Positions 1 to 9,696 of a stretch of DNA of 64,000 nucleotides are shown here, piece after piece (position 1 is the first letter of the stretch; every line of letters starts with the position of its first letter). The notes below the pieces were generated by a model. It was given only the letters and a program-made list of their open reading frames with translations. It ran no database searches and was not told the DNA's origin. Position numbers and translations under genes: made by a program. Location of the stretch: positions 1,488,001 to 1,552,000 of the forward strand of contig AP018697.1 of NCBI GenBank assembly GCA_004001285.1. The letters run 5' to 3'. Source of the DNA: Arthrobacter sp. MN05-02. GTDB taxonomy: Bacteria; Actinomycetota; Actinomycetes; Actinomycetales; Micrococcaceae.

Positions 1-1
1 C

Positions 2-241
2 TCGGGCGGCCAGCGGCAGCGGCTCGCCGTCGCCCGCGCCCTGCTGACCCGCTCCGGCGTCGTCCTTCTGGACGAGCCCACCGCGCACCTCGACGCCGAG
101 GGTGCCCGCTCGCTGCTCGCGGACCTGCGGCGCGGGCTCCCGGACACGGCCGTCCTCCTCGTCACGCACGATCGGGACGAAGCGGCGCTCTGCGACGGGG
201 TCGTGGCGCTGGACGCGCGCACCGGCGGCGTGCGGAGCTAG
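2..241 (+). CDS. ABC transporter ATP-binding C-terminus, CydC-like (partial)
   Basis: Only the last 79 codons lie in the window. They hold the ABC signature [15 protein letters not shown], Walker B with D-loop [12 protein letters not shown], and the switch histidine in LLVTHD, so this is the end of an ATPase domain that closes right after the H-loop. That ending suits the ATPase-permease half-transporters CydD/CydC, which export thiol reductants for cytochrome bd assembly; CydC is inferred from the ending and from genus-level context. The membrane domain is off the left edge, so the specific assignment cannot be confirmed here. Confidence 0.7.
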   Translation, partial: SGGQRQRLAVARALLTRSGVVLLDEPTAHLDAEGARSLLADLRRGLPDTAVLLVTHDRDEAALCDGVVALDARTGGVRS

Positions 242-278
242 GAGCCGTGCCTGCCGGACGTGCGTCGCCGCCCTGCAA

Positions 279-284
279 TACGCT
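279..284 (+). promoter_or_regulatory. -10 box of a probable leaderless GNAT transcript
   Basis: TACGCT lies 7 bases before ATG 292, with only GGGGGTC between. This is the spacing expected if transcription starts at the A of the start codon. No clear -35 element is visible. Confidence 0.4.
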
Positions 285-291
285 GGGGGTC

Positions 292-1345
292 ATGAGTACC
301 CCAGAGACCCCTCGCACGGATGCCGGCACCACGCGCGCCCGGGATCCCGAGGCTCCGGACCTGCCCGCCCTGCTGCAGTGGCGACCGCTCGCCTACGCCG
401 ACATCGACCCCCTGGCTCGAGCTGGTCAGGCGCATCGCCGAGGAGGACCAGCCGGACTGGGTGGAGCAACGCGCCGACCTTGAGCAGGCGTTGCGGGCGT
501 CGAAGAACGATGCGCGCCGTGACACGATCGCCGGCTTCGACGGCGACGGCGTCCCGCGCGCCTTCGGACGCGTCTCCATGAATCCCGGATCCTCCCTGGT
601 GCACGGCGCCGGCGGCGTCGATCCCGCGTGGCGCGGGCGCGGGATAGGCCGTGCCGTCTTCGCCTGGCAGGCGTGGCGGGCCGGGATGCGCCTGCTGGGG
701 ACCGGACACGCCGAGGGGACCTTCCGCAACTACGTCGAGGAACGCAATCCCTCGCACCTGGCCCTGCTGCGGGCGAGCGGGAGCAGCATCGTCCGGTACT
801 TCACCGAGATGACGAGGCCGCTGGACCAGCCGATCCCCGACCTGCCGATTCCGCCGGAGCTCGAGCTCGTCAGTTTCGCCGAGGGCTCCGACAGGAACAT
901 CAGCGAACTCGTCCGCCTCGCCCACAACGACGCCTTCCAGGACCACTGGGGCAGCGAACCCCGCGACCAGGAATCCTGGCAGTTCACGGTCACCCACCCC
1001 GAGTTCCGCGCCGACTGGAGCCTGGCACTGCTCGATCCTGCCAGGGGCGAGGTGGCGGCGTACCAGCTCGCCAGCTACGACCCCGACTCGAAGGAGCTGC
1101 TCGGCCACACGGAGGGCTACACGGACCTGCTGGGCGTCCGCAGGACCTGGCGTGGACGGGGTCTCGCTCCGGCGCTGCTCGCGGAGGCGATGCGGCGGTA
1201 CCGAGCGGCGGGCATCGACAACGCCGGCCTCGGCGTGGACACCGAGAATCCGTCCGGTGCGCTGGGACTCTACGAACGCATGGGCTACGTGCCGACACAG
1301 CGTTCGATCGTGTTCGATCTCCCGCTTCCTTCGCGCGCCGGCTGA
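292..1345 (+). pseudogene. GNAT acetyltransferase with two GNAT domains, frameshifted
   Basis: The protein would be about 350 residues with two acetyltransferase domains, each with an acetyl-CoA pyrophosphate loop: AWRGRGIGRA in the first half and TWRGRGLAPALL in the second. The reading frame begins at ATG 292 (MSTPETPRT) and breaks in the five-C run at 408-412; removing one C joins it to the remaining 310 codons and gives DIDPWLELVRRI. The layout resembles mycothiol-synthase-type double GNATs, but I cannot name a substrate. A single-base base-calling error is the simplest explanation, so the gene is probably intact in the organism. It lies convergent to parC, with about 20 bases between the two stops. 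Confidence 0.8.
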
Positions 1346-1364
1346 GGCACGCCGCAGGCACCGG

Positions 1365-3936
1365 CTAGAGCAGGGTGCCCTGTCCCTCGCCGTCCGGTGC
1401 GGATCCGTCCACCAGGCGCACGCCGGCGGCGGGAGCGACGGGACGGGACGCCTCGATGAGGCCGAGCAGGCTCGGCCCGACGGCGTCGATCTGCTGGGAG
1501 AGGGGGACGCCCGAGCCGTCACGCCGCCCGTGTTCGGTGGGCAGCGCCCGGGCCACACCGTTGGCGGACGCCGCGCGCGCGGGCCCATGGCCAGCCCATG
1601 CCAGCGACAGGGCTTCCTCGCCACGGAGGAAACGGTGTGCCCGGACCCCCGCCGTCGCCCGGCCCTTCGTCGGGTACTCGGAGAACTCGGTGACCTTCGC
1701 GGAACCGGCCGTCGTGCCGGGCAGCGCATCGTCCGCGGCGGAGACCGTGACCACCACGCCCTGCTCGTCACCCCGGGCGATCGCGCCGAAGTGCAGCACC
1801 GCGTCCCCGGGCGCGAGCTTGATGCCCGCCATGCCACCGGCCGTCCGGCCCTGCGGCCGCACCGCCGACGCCGGGAAACGCAGCAGCTGTGCGAGGCGGG
1901 TGATGAACACGAGATCGTCCTCGTCGCCGGCCGTCGCGACACCGACGACCCTGTCCTTCGGCTTGAGGGAGATGACCTCCCAGTCGTCCCGGTTCAGCGG
2001 GTAGTCGGGCTGCACGCAGCTTCACCACGCCCTGGGCGGTGCCCAGGGCGACGACGCCGCTCAGCGGTGCCAGTCCCACGAGGGACTCGCCGCGCTCGAG
2101 CGTGATGAACTCCGACGACGGCACCCCGCCCGCCAGGTTCGGCACACCGGCGGTGGGCGGCAGGGCCGGCATGTCCATCACCTGGAGGCGGATCATGCGT
2201 CCTGCCGAGGTCACGGCTCCCACCTCGCCCCGGGCCGTCGAGGGCAGCACGGACCGGAAGGCGTCGTGCTTGATGCGCTGGCCGTCACCGAGCGGCTGGC
2301 GGTCGGACGTGCGTGCGAGCTGCCCCGAGGCGGACAGCAGGACCCAGCAGGGGTCGTCGGCGATCTCCAGCGGGAGGACCGCCTTGGCGCCCTTGCCGGC
2401 AGGAGCGGCGGGCGTGGTCCCCTTGAGCGGCGCCGAGGCCTCCGACTCGAGGAGCACCGTGCGCCGCGGCGTGGCGAACTGGTCGGAGAGCCCGGCGAGC
2501 TCGTCGGAGACGAGTGTCCGCAGGCGCTCCTCGGAGCCGAGGACGGCCTCGAGCTCGGCGATCTCGCGGCGGAGCTGGTCCTGTTCCTTCTCCAGCTCGA
2601 TCCGCGAGTACCGGGTCAGCTGCCGCAGCCGGAGCTCCAGGATGTAGTTCGCCTGCGTCTCGGACAGGTCGTAGATGGACATCAGGCGCTCACGCGCCGC
2701 GGACGCCTCGTCCGAGGACCGGATGATCTGGATGACCTCGTCGATGTCGACGATCGCGATGAGCAGGCCCTCCACGAGGTGCAGGCGGTCGCGCTTGCGC
2801 TGCAGCCGGTAGGAGGTGCGACGGCGCACCACCAGGATGCGGTGGGCGATGTACACCTGGAGCAGCTCCACGAGCCCGAGCGTCCGGGGCTGACCGTCGA
2901 CGAGGGCGACGTTGTTGATGCCGAACGAGTCCTCCATCGGCGTGAAGCGGTACAGCTGCGCGAGGACGGCGTTCGGGTTGAATCCGTTCTTGAGCTCGAT
3001 CACGAGGCGGAGACCGTGCGTGCGGTCGGTCAGGTCCACGATGTCCGAGATCCCCTGCAGCTTCTTCGACGTGACCGCGTCCTTGATCCGCTCGATGACC
3101 TTCTCGGGGCCCACGGTGTAGGGGAGCTCGGTGACCACGAGGCCCGTGCGCCGCGCGGAGAGCTGCTCCACGGTGACCTTCGCGCGGGTCTTGAAGGACC
3201 CGCGGCCCGTCGCGTAGGCATCGCGTACGCCGTCGAGCCCCACGATCCTGCCACCGCTCGGGAGGTCGGGCCCGGGGACGAAGCGCATCACGTCCTCGAG
3301 CGAGGCCTCCGGGTTCGCGATGAGGTGGCGTGCCGCAGCGACCACCTCGCCGAGGTTGTGCGGCGGCATGTTCGTGGCCATGCCGACGGCGATCCCGCTG
3401 GCGCCGTTGACGAGCAGGTTGGGGAACGCCGCGGGGAGGACCTCCGGCTGCGTGAGCTGGTTGTCGTAGTTGGGGACGAAATCGACGACGTCCTCGTCGA
3501 GGTGGTCGGTCAGCGTCAGGGCGGCCGCCGCGAGGCGCGCCTCCGTGTACCGGGCGGCCGCCGGGCCGTCGTCCAGCGAGCCGAAGTTGCCGTGGCCGTC
3601 GATGAGGGGCAGCCTCAGCGAGAAGTCCTGCGCCATGCGCACCATGGCGTCGTAGATGGCGCTGTCACCGTGCGGGTGCAGCTTGCCCATGACCTCGCCG
3701 ACCACGCGTGCCGACTTCACATGGCCGCGGTCGGGGCGCAGGCCCATGTCCGTCATCATGTACAGGATGCGCCGCTGAACGGGCTTGAGGCCGTCGCGCG
3801 CATCCGGCAGGGCGCGCGAGTAGATCACGGAGTACGCGTACTCCAGGAAGGACTCCTCCATCTCGGTCTCGACGTCGATGTCGATGATCTTCTCGGTGAA
3901 ATCCTCCGGCGGTGCGGAGTTCTGGCGCCTGGCCAT
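1365..3936 (-). pseudogene. parC: DNA topoisomerase IV subunit A, one frame break
   Basis: This is the DNA cleavage and rejoining subunit of a type IIA topoisomerase, which works as a tetramer with ParE. The start is [10 protein letters not shown] at 3936. The breakage-reunion domain is complete: [17 protein letters not shown] near residues 87-103 and the catalytic tyrosine in AARYTEARL near residue 130. The C-terminal part continues to the stop at 1365, but the frame changes near 2010-2025: GTAQGVVK in one frame must continue as [14 protein letters not shown] in another. The length of about 850 and the lone position away from gyrB favour ParC over GyrA. A short indel error is likelier than true loss, since both halves are well conserved. 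Confidence 0.85.
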
Positions 3937-4047
3937 GTGCGGTGCGGTTCCTCAACAACTCGGGTGGGCAGATTGGTGGTCGGCGGGCGTCCGTGGTCCG
4001 CGGGCGGTTCCGGCCGTGGTCGGACCCACGGTCGAGGGGATGCCGAC

Positions 4048-4053
4048 TACCCT
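4048..4053 (+). promoter_or_regulatory. -10 box of a probable leaderless transcript
   Basis: TACCCT ends 6 bases before ATG 4060, and no Shine-Dalgarno sequence precedes that ATG. It is divergent from parC, whose start is 123 bases away. Confidence 0.4.
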
Positions 4054-4059
4054 GAGTCT

Positions 4060-6924
4060 ATGGTGGCGGACGGACAATACCCGGAATATTGGGAGGCTGA
4101 TGTCGTCCTGCGCGACGGCGGGACGGCGCACCTGCGGCCCATCTCGCCCCTCGACGCGGACGCGGTGCAGGCCTTCCACGTGCGCCAGTCGCAGAATTCG
4201 ATCTACCTCCGCTTCTTCACGTACAAGGCCAAGCTCAGCGCGAAGGAGCTCAAGCGCTTCACGGAGGTGGACCACCGCGACCGCGTGGCCTTCGTGATCA
4301 CGCGTGGCACGGACATCATCGGCATCGGCCGCTATGACCGCCTCGACGATCCGCTCGAGGCCGAGGTCGCCTTCAACGTCTCGGACTCCCACCAGGGACG
4401 CGGGGTCGGCTCCATCCTGCTCGAACACCTCGCCGCGGCCGCCCGCGAGAACGGGATCCGCCGGTTCTCGGCCGAGGTCCTTCCCCGAGAACCGCAAGAT
4501 GATCACCGTCTTCGCCGAGGCCGGCTACGAGGTCGATCGGCACTTCGACGACGGCGTCGTGATGCTGGGCTTCGACATCGATCCCACCCGCCGGTCGCAG
4601 GCCGTCATGGAGGCGAGGGAGCACCGCGCCGAGGCCAGGAGCATGGCCGAGCTCCTGACGCCGTCGTCCGTGGCCGTGATCGGCGCGAGCCGCGAGTGGG
4701 GGACGGTGGGCCATGCCCTCCTCGAACACCTGATCGACGGGGGCTTCACGGGCACGGTGTACGCCGTCAACCCCGAGGCCTTCGAACTGCACGGCATCAT
4801 CTCCCATGCCTCCCTCACGGAGGTGCCCGAGCAGGTGGACCTCGCCGTCATCGCCGTGCCGCACGAGCAGGTGGACGCCGTCGTGGACGACTGTGCCCGC
4901 GCGGGCGTCCGGGGACTCCTCGTGGCCACCGCCGGCTACGCGGACGACGGCGGCGACGGGCTGGCGCGCCAGCGCGCCCTCGTGCACAAGGCCAGGGCGC
5001 ACGGCATGCGCGTGGTGGGGCCGGCATCCCTGGGCCTCGTCAACACCGATCCCGCGGTCCGGCTGAACGCCTCGATGGCGCCCGGCCTGCCCGAGCGGGG
5101 AGCCCTCTCCCTGTTCAGCCAGTCCGCAGGCCTCGGCGTGCTCCTCTACGCCAGCGCGCGGCGGCGCGCGGGCTCGGCGTGTCCTCGGTGATCTCCGCCG
5201 GCAACCGTGCCGACGTGTCCGGCAACGACGCCATGCAGTTCTGGGAGGACGATTCGAGCACGCGCGCCGTGGGTCTCTACTTCGAGTCGATCGGCAACCC
5301 GAGGAAGTTCTCGCGTATCGCCCGCCGCCTGGCCCGGACCAAGCCCGTCATCGTCGCGAAGTCCGATGTCACCGGCCTGCAGCTGCCGCCGGGACACGCG
5401 GTCCGCACCACCCAGGCACCGCCGGGCGCGCTCGACTCGATGCTCCGGCAATCCGGTGTCATGCGGGTCGAGACGACGGAGCAGCTGATGGACATCGCGC
5501 AGATCGTCGCGAGCCAGCTGCTGCCGCAGGGACCGGGTGTCGCCGTCTTCAGCAACTCCTCGGCCCTCGGCAAGGTGGTCGCCGACGGCGTCGCCTCGCA
5601 GGGCATGACCGTCACACGCCTGGAGGCCGGGCTCGAGCTCGACACCGGGCAGTCCGTGGCGATTCCCGCCCTCAGGTCGGCGGTCGCGGACGCACTGCGG
5701 GACGAGGCGGTCCATGCCGCGGTGGTCACGACGCTGCCCGCCCGGGGACTCCCGGCCGAGACCGTCGCGGCCTGTCTCCAGCGATGCGCCGAGGACGCCG
5801 GCAAGCCCGTGGTCGCCTCGTTCACCGGCACCCCTCGACACCCGCCTCCAGCTCGACGGCCTCGTCGCCGCCGCGCCGTCCCCCGATCCTCGGGTGACGG
5901 ATGCGCTGTCGCCGCATCCGTCGCCGCATCCGTCGTCGCCCGATCCGCTGCCACCGGCCTCCCCGGCGGAGACGGCGGCAAGCGGCCCCGGAACCGTCCG
6001 GGCCCCCCTCGCCGGCGCTGGCACCGAACCGCAGGCCGCGGGCACGGTGCTGCCCCCTGCAGCGCGGGATACCCTGCTTCCCGAGTCCCGGTGCCGCCCT
6101 GGCGGCCCTGGGCGCCGTGGTGCGGTACTCGCTGTGGCGCACGCGGGACCACGGCGACTTCCTCGACCCCGACGGCGTCGACGTCGACGAGGCCGTCCGC
6201 GTCCTCGCCGGTGTCCGGGCGCGCGTCGCGGGTGTCGAGCTCACCCGGCTCGCCCCCGAGGAGTGCGCGGCACTCATGGCGGCGTACGGGATCCGGCTCC
6301 TGCCGTCGGTGCGGTTCGCCTCGGCCGACGAGGCGGTCGAGGCGGCCGAGCGCCTCGGCTGGCCGGTCGCCCTCAAGACCATGGACGAGCACCTCCGCCA
6401 CCGTCTGGGACCTCGGCGGCGTGCGGCTCAACATCGACGACGCCGCATCGCTGCGGCGCAACATCACGCAGATGGCGAACGTCCTGGCGCCCTTCGGCAG
6501 CTTCGGCATGGAAGTGCAGTCCATGGCCCCCTCCGGCCAGGCCTGCAGCATCCGCGCCATCGAGGACCCCCTCATGGGACCCGTGGTCTCCTTCGGCCTC
6601 GCGGGCGACGCCGTCAATCTGCTCGACGACTGGGCACACGCCGTCCCGCCCCTGAGCACGGGGGACCTCGCCGACCTCGTGCGGGCGCCGCGCGCCTCCC
6701 GCAAGCTCTTCGGCTACCAGGGGCTCCCCGCCGTGGACGTTCCGGCGCTCGAGGACCTCGTGGCGCGCGTGGCGCTCCTGAAGGACAACCACCCCGAGAT
6801 CGCCCGGCTCGACTTCAACCCGGTCCTCGTCGCGACGTCGGGCCTCGCGGTCCTGAGCGCCGCGATCGACGTGGGGAACCCCCAGCGGCGCACGGACAGC
6901 GCCCGCCGCGCCATGCGGGACTGA
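4060..6924 (+). pseudogene. GNAT / acyl-CoA synthetase (ADP-forming type) fusion with five frame breaks
   Basis: The architecture is an N-terminal GNAT domain (LRPISPLDADAVQAFHVRQ, SDSHQGRGVGSILLEHL), a CoA-binding Rossmann domain (PSSVAVIGASREWGTVG), a succinyl-CoA-synthetase-like ligase domain, and a C-terminal ATP-grasp region (AAYGIRLLPSVRFASAD). Actinobacterial proteins of this build are protein lysine acetyltransferases (Pat-like). ATG 4060 starts the correct frame. Frame breaks are at the C-run 4483-4486, a CG-repeat near 5158-5170 (+2), and the runs 5831-5834, 6053-6057 and 6407-6409. Each is explained by one extra base (two at the second), and the sequence between them is well conserved. 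Either a recent pseudogene or, more likely, accumulated base-calling errors. Confidence 0.8.
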
Positions 6925-6971
6925 CGCCCGCTGGTTAGGCACAACCCGGTTCGGTGGGGGAAACTGGGGGC

Positions 6972-7652
6972 ATGACCCCATCGCTTTCCGCCCAGCGGCG
7001 TGACCTCGATGCATCGCTCGAGCGGGCCGGCTTCTACCCGAGGCTCGTGGCCGACGTCGTCCACGTCCACGACGCCCTCGACGGCCGCGAGCCGCTGTCC
7101 CATGTGGCCCACCTCGAGACGCACTTCGAGCGCACCGAGGTGCACCGCCACATCACGGTGCTCGTCCTCACCGAGGACATGCTGGTCATCACGCACGTGG
7201 ACGACCAGCAGCTCGACGACGCGGGCGAGCAGGTGATGGCGCAGATCTCCACCGAATCCGTACCGGTGAGCCAGATCCGCTCGGTGGTTCTCAGCTACCT
7301 CTACGCGCAGCCGCAGGACTACAAGCCCAGCGACCAGGTCCGTGAGATGACGCTCGCCATCGCCTGGTCGGGCGGTCAGCGCCTCGACATCGGCCCCGCG
7401 AGCTGCGGCGACCCGCAGTGCGACGCCGACCACGGGTTCACGGGCACCGTGGCGCAGGAGGACATCGTGCTGCGCGTCAGTGCCGAAGCCGATGGTGCCC
7501 AGGCGGTGCAGAACGCGAAGGCCTTCGCGCGTGCCCTGAGGAAGGTGAACACGGCGAGCCCCGCGTCGGGCGGGTACGTCGGATCCGACGTCGCGCCGCG
7601 CCGCCAGCCCGGCTTCGGCGGGCGCTTCAACCGGCCCCATCACCAGCGGTAG
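6972..7652 (+). CDS. DUF5998 family protein
   Basis: A 226-residue soluble protein of the DUF5998 family, conserved in Micrococcales between the acyl-CoA synthetase fusion and the phosphodiesterase gene. No biochemical role is known to me. ATG 6972 was chosen because a GGGGG tract sits just upstream; a GTG at 6954 would add six residues. The core runs from ERAGFYPRLVADVV to about residue 200, with a pair of cysteines in ASCGDPQCDADHGF that may hold a metal or form a disulfide. The C-terminal tail is rich in Gly, Pro and Arg and looks disordered. The stop lies 6 bases before the next gene's ATG, so the two are probably co-transcribed. Confidence 0.75.
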   Translation: MTPSLSAQRRDLDASLERAGFYPRLVADVVHVHDALDGREPLSHVAHLETHFERTEVHRHITVLVLTEDMLVITHVDDQQLDDAGEQVMAQISTESVPVSQIRSVVLSYLYAQPQDYKPSDQVREMTLAIAWSGGQRLDIGPASCGDPQCDADHGFTGTVAQEDIVLRVSAEADGAQAVQNAKAFARALRKVNTASPASGGYVGSDVAPRRQPGFGGRFNRPHHQR

Positions 7653-7658
7653 CGGTTG

Positions 7659-8861
7659 ATGCCCTTCCAGCACCTGGAGCGCCTCCCGCCGGCGCCCGCC
7701 TACGGCACCGCCACCGTCGCCGAGGTCCTGACCAGCTCGGCCGCGGCCCTGGGCGTGGAAGGTTTCGGCAACGCCCTCGCCCTGCCGTCCTCCCGCCGGA
7801 TCGCCGTGGTCCTGGTGGACGGCCTCGGCCTGTCGCTGCTGAGGAGGTACGCGGCCCACGCACCGTACCTCCGGGAGAGCCTCGACGCGGCCCGAGCACT
7901 GACCTCGGCATTCCCGTCCACCACGGCCGCGTCACTCGCCGGCCTCGGTACGGGCCTCGCTCCCGGCCGGCACGGCATGGTGGGCTACGACGTCCTCGAT
8001 CCTGCGCAGGGACGCGTGGTCAATATGCTGGGCGGCTGGGACGCCGGTGTCGACCCGCTCGCCTGGCAACCGCATCCGACGGTCTTCGAGCGCGTGTCCC
8101 AGCACCTTCCGGTCGTCACCGTGAGCCAGCCCCGCTTCGCCGACTCACCCATGACGCGGGCGGCCCTGCGGGGCGGGGCCTTCGTCGGCGCGCAGACCAT
8201 CCACGCCCGCATCGACGCAGCGGCCGAGCAGCTGGCGAACGCCCCGCGCATGCTCATGTACTTCTACCTCAACGACCTCGACAAGGCCGGACACCGATAC
8301 GGTGTCGACTCCGCGGAATGGCTGCGGACGCTGGAGGACCTGGACGCCGCACTGAGACTCCTGGCCCGGAGGGTCCCGCCCGACACGCTCCTGCTCCTCA
8401 CCGCCGACCACGGCATGGTGGACATCCCGCCGTCGCAGCGCATCGACTACTCCGAGCGCGCAGACCTCATCGACGGAGTGGCGCACACGGGCGGCGAGCC
8501 GCGCATGCTGCACCTGTACTTCGAGCAGGATCTCGCCGTCCGCAACCGCGAGTCGCTCGCGCTGCGCTGGCACGAGGCGTTCGGTACCCGGGCATGGATC
8601 ATCCCACGCGACGAAGCCGTCGCCGCGGGCTACTTCGGGCCGGTGTCGGACACGGTGCTGCCACGTATCGGGGACCTCCTGGTCCTCGCACGGGAAGGCA
8701 TCGCCCTCCTCGACGGGCGGCGCGTCCAGCCGGCCGCCTTCGACATGGTCGGGCAGCACGGCTCGCTGACGCGCGCGGAGCGGGAGATCCCGCTGCTGAT
8801 CCTGGGCAGACCGCCCGGCGGTTCCCGACGGGGGAGCAGCAAGGGGACCGGCCGTGGCTGA
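7659..8861 (+). CDS. alkaline-phosphatase-superfamily nucleotide pyrophosphatase/phosphodiesterase
   Basis: A 400-residue member of the type I phosphodiesterase/nucleotide pyrophosphatase family. Superfamily metal ligands are visible: VVLVDGLGLSLL (Asp near residue 50), the nucleophile region SAFPSTTAASLAGLGTG, YFYLNDLDKAGHRYG with Asp and His, and LLTADHGMVDIP with the Asp-His pair. No signal peptide or membrane segment is seen, so it is probably cytoplasmic. The physiological substrate is unknown. ATG 7659 follows a TTG that could also serve. The 3' end overlaps the thymidine kinase start by 8 bases, which indicates translational coupling. Confidence 0.8.
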   Translation: MPFQHLERLPPAPAYGTATVAEVLTSSAAALGVEGFGNALALPSSRRIAVVLVDGLGLSLLRRYAAHAPYLRESLDAARALTSAFPSTTAASLAGLGTGLAPGRHGMVGYDVLDPAQGRVVNMLGGWDAGVDPLAWQPHPTVFERVSQHLPVVTVSQPRFADSPMTRAALRGGAFVGAQTIHARIDAAAEQLANAPRMLMYFYLNDLDKAGHRYGVDSAEWLRTLEDLDAALRLLARRVPPDTLLLLTADHGMVDIPPSQRIDYSERADLIDGVAHTGGEPRMLHLYFEQDLAVRNRESLALRWHEAFGTRAWIIPRDEAVAAGYFGPVSDTVLPRIGDLLVLAREGIALLDGRRVQPAAFDMVGQHGSLTRAEREIPLLILGRPPGGSRRGSSKGTGRG

Positions 8862-9639
8862 GCTGCTGTTCTTCTCCGGCACCATGGACTGCGGCAAGTC
8901 GACGCTCGCCCTGCAGATGGACCACAACCACAAGGCACGCGGGCGTCGAGGGCTGCTCTTCAGTTCCCACGACCGCGCCGGCGAATCCATGATCTCGAGC
9001 AGGCTCGGCCTGCAGGTCCCGGCGGTCGAGGTCTTCCCCGAGACCGACTTCTGGGTCGAGCTCACGCTGCGGCAGACCATGGGAGCACGCATCGACTACG
9101 TCATCTGCGACGAGGCGCAGTTCTACACCGTCGACCAGATCGACCAGCTGGCGCGCATCGTGGACGAGATGGACATCGACGTGTTCAGCTTCGGCATCAC
9201 CTCCGATTTCCGGACACGGCTGTTCCCCGGGTCGCAGCGCCTCATCGAACTCGCGGATCGCGTCCAGGTCCTGCAGGTCGAGGCCCTGTGCTGGTGCGGC
9301 AAGCGGGCCACGCACAACGCGCGCACGGTCGACGGCGTCATGGTGGTCGAGGGCGACCAGATGGTGGTGGGAGACGTCGACCAGCCCGGCGACGAGGACT
9401 CGGCACCGGCTGCGGCGCCGGCTGCCGGGCCGGACGCCGACGCGGACGAGTCCGTCCGCGTACCGGTCGTGGGCTACGAGACGCTCTGCCGCCGGCACCA
9501 CATGCGACGGCAGACGTCCCGCACCTCGCCGTCGCTCTTCTCCAACGAGGTGCCGCTGCCCTTCGAGGAGAGGGCGATCCCGCCGCGCAGCGGAGGTGCG
9601 CCGCTGCAGGACGCGGAACAGGGCATCAGCCGCTCCTGA
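8854..9639 (+). CDS. tdk: thymidine kinase
   Basis: Type II thymidine kinase phosphorylating thymidine with ATP for dTTP salvage. The P-loop is GTMDCGKST (residues 9-17), the Walker B/lasso part is VICDEAQFY, and the zinc site is built from CWC and CRRHH. At 261 residues it is longer than the usual 190-215. The extra length is an acidic Ala/Asp-rich insertion (about residues 170-207, DEDSAPAAAPAAGPDADADE) between the two halves of the zinc domain, plus a Ser/Pro-rich C-terminal tail. The start is GTG 8854, inside the end of the preceding gene. It is convergent with sepH. Confidence 0.9.
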   Translation: MAELLFFSGTMDCGKSTLALQMDHNHKARGRRGLLFSSHDRAGESMISSRLGLQVPAVEVFPETDFWVELTLRQTMGARIDYVICDEAQFYTVDQIDQLARIVDEMDIDVFSFGITSDFRTRLFPGSQRLIELADRVQVLQVEALCWCGKRATHNARTVDGVMVVEGDQMVVGDVDQPGDEDSAPAAAPAAGPDADADESVRVPVVGYETLCRRHHMRRQTSRTSPSLFSNEVPLPFEERAIPPRSGGAPLQDAEQGISRS

Positions 9640-9696
9640 GCCGGGTGCGCCCCGGCGCCTGCTGGCGCTGGAGCGCCGATGGCGGAAGCAGCGCGG

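Noticed and set aside
290..1942. 550-codon minus-strand open frame
   Set aside because: It is the antisense shadow of the GNAT and parC genes; the translation is Arg/Pro/Ser-rich without any domain.
2266..4059. Open plus-strand frame running into the acetyltransferase fusion
   Set aside because: Antisense to parC; only the part from ATG 4060 matches a family.
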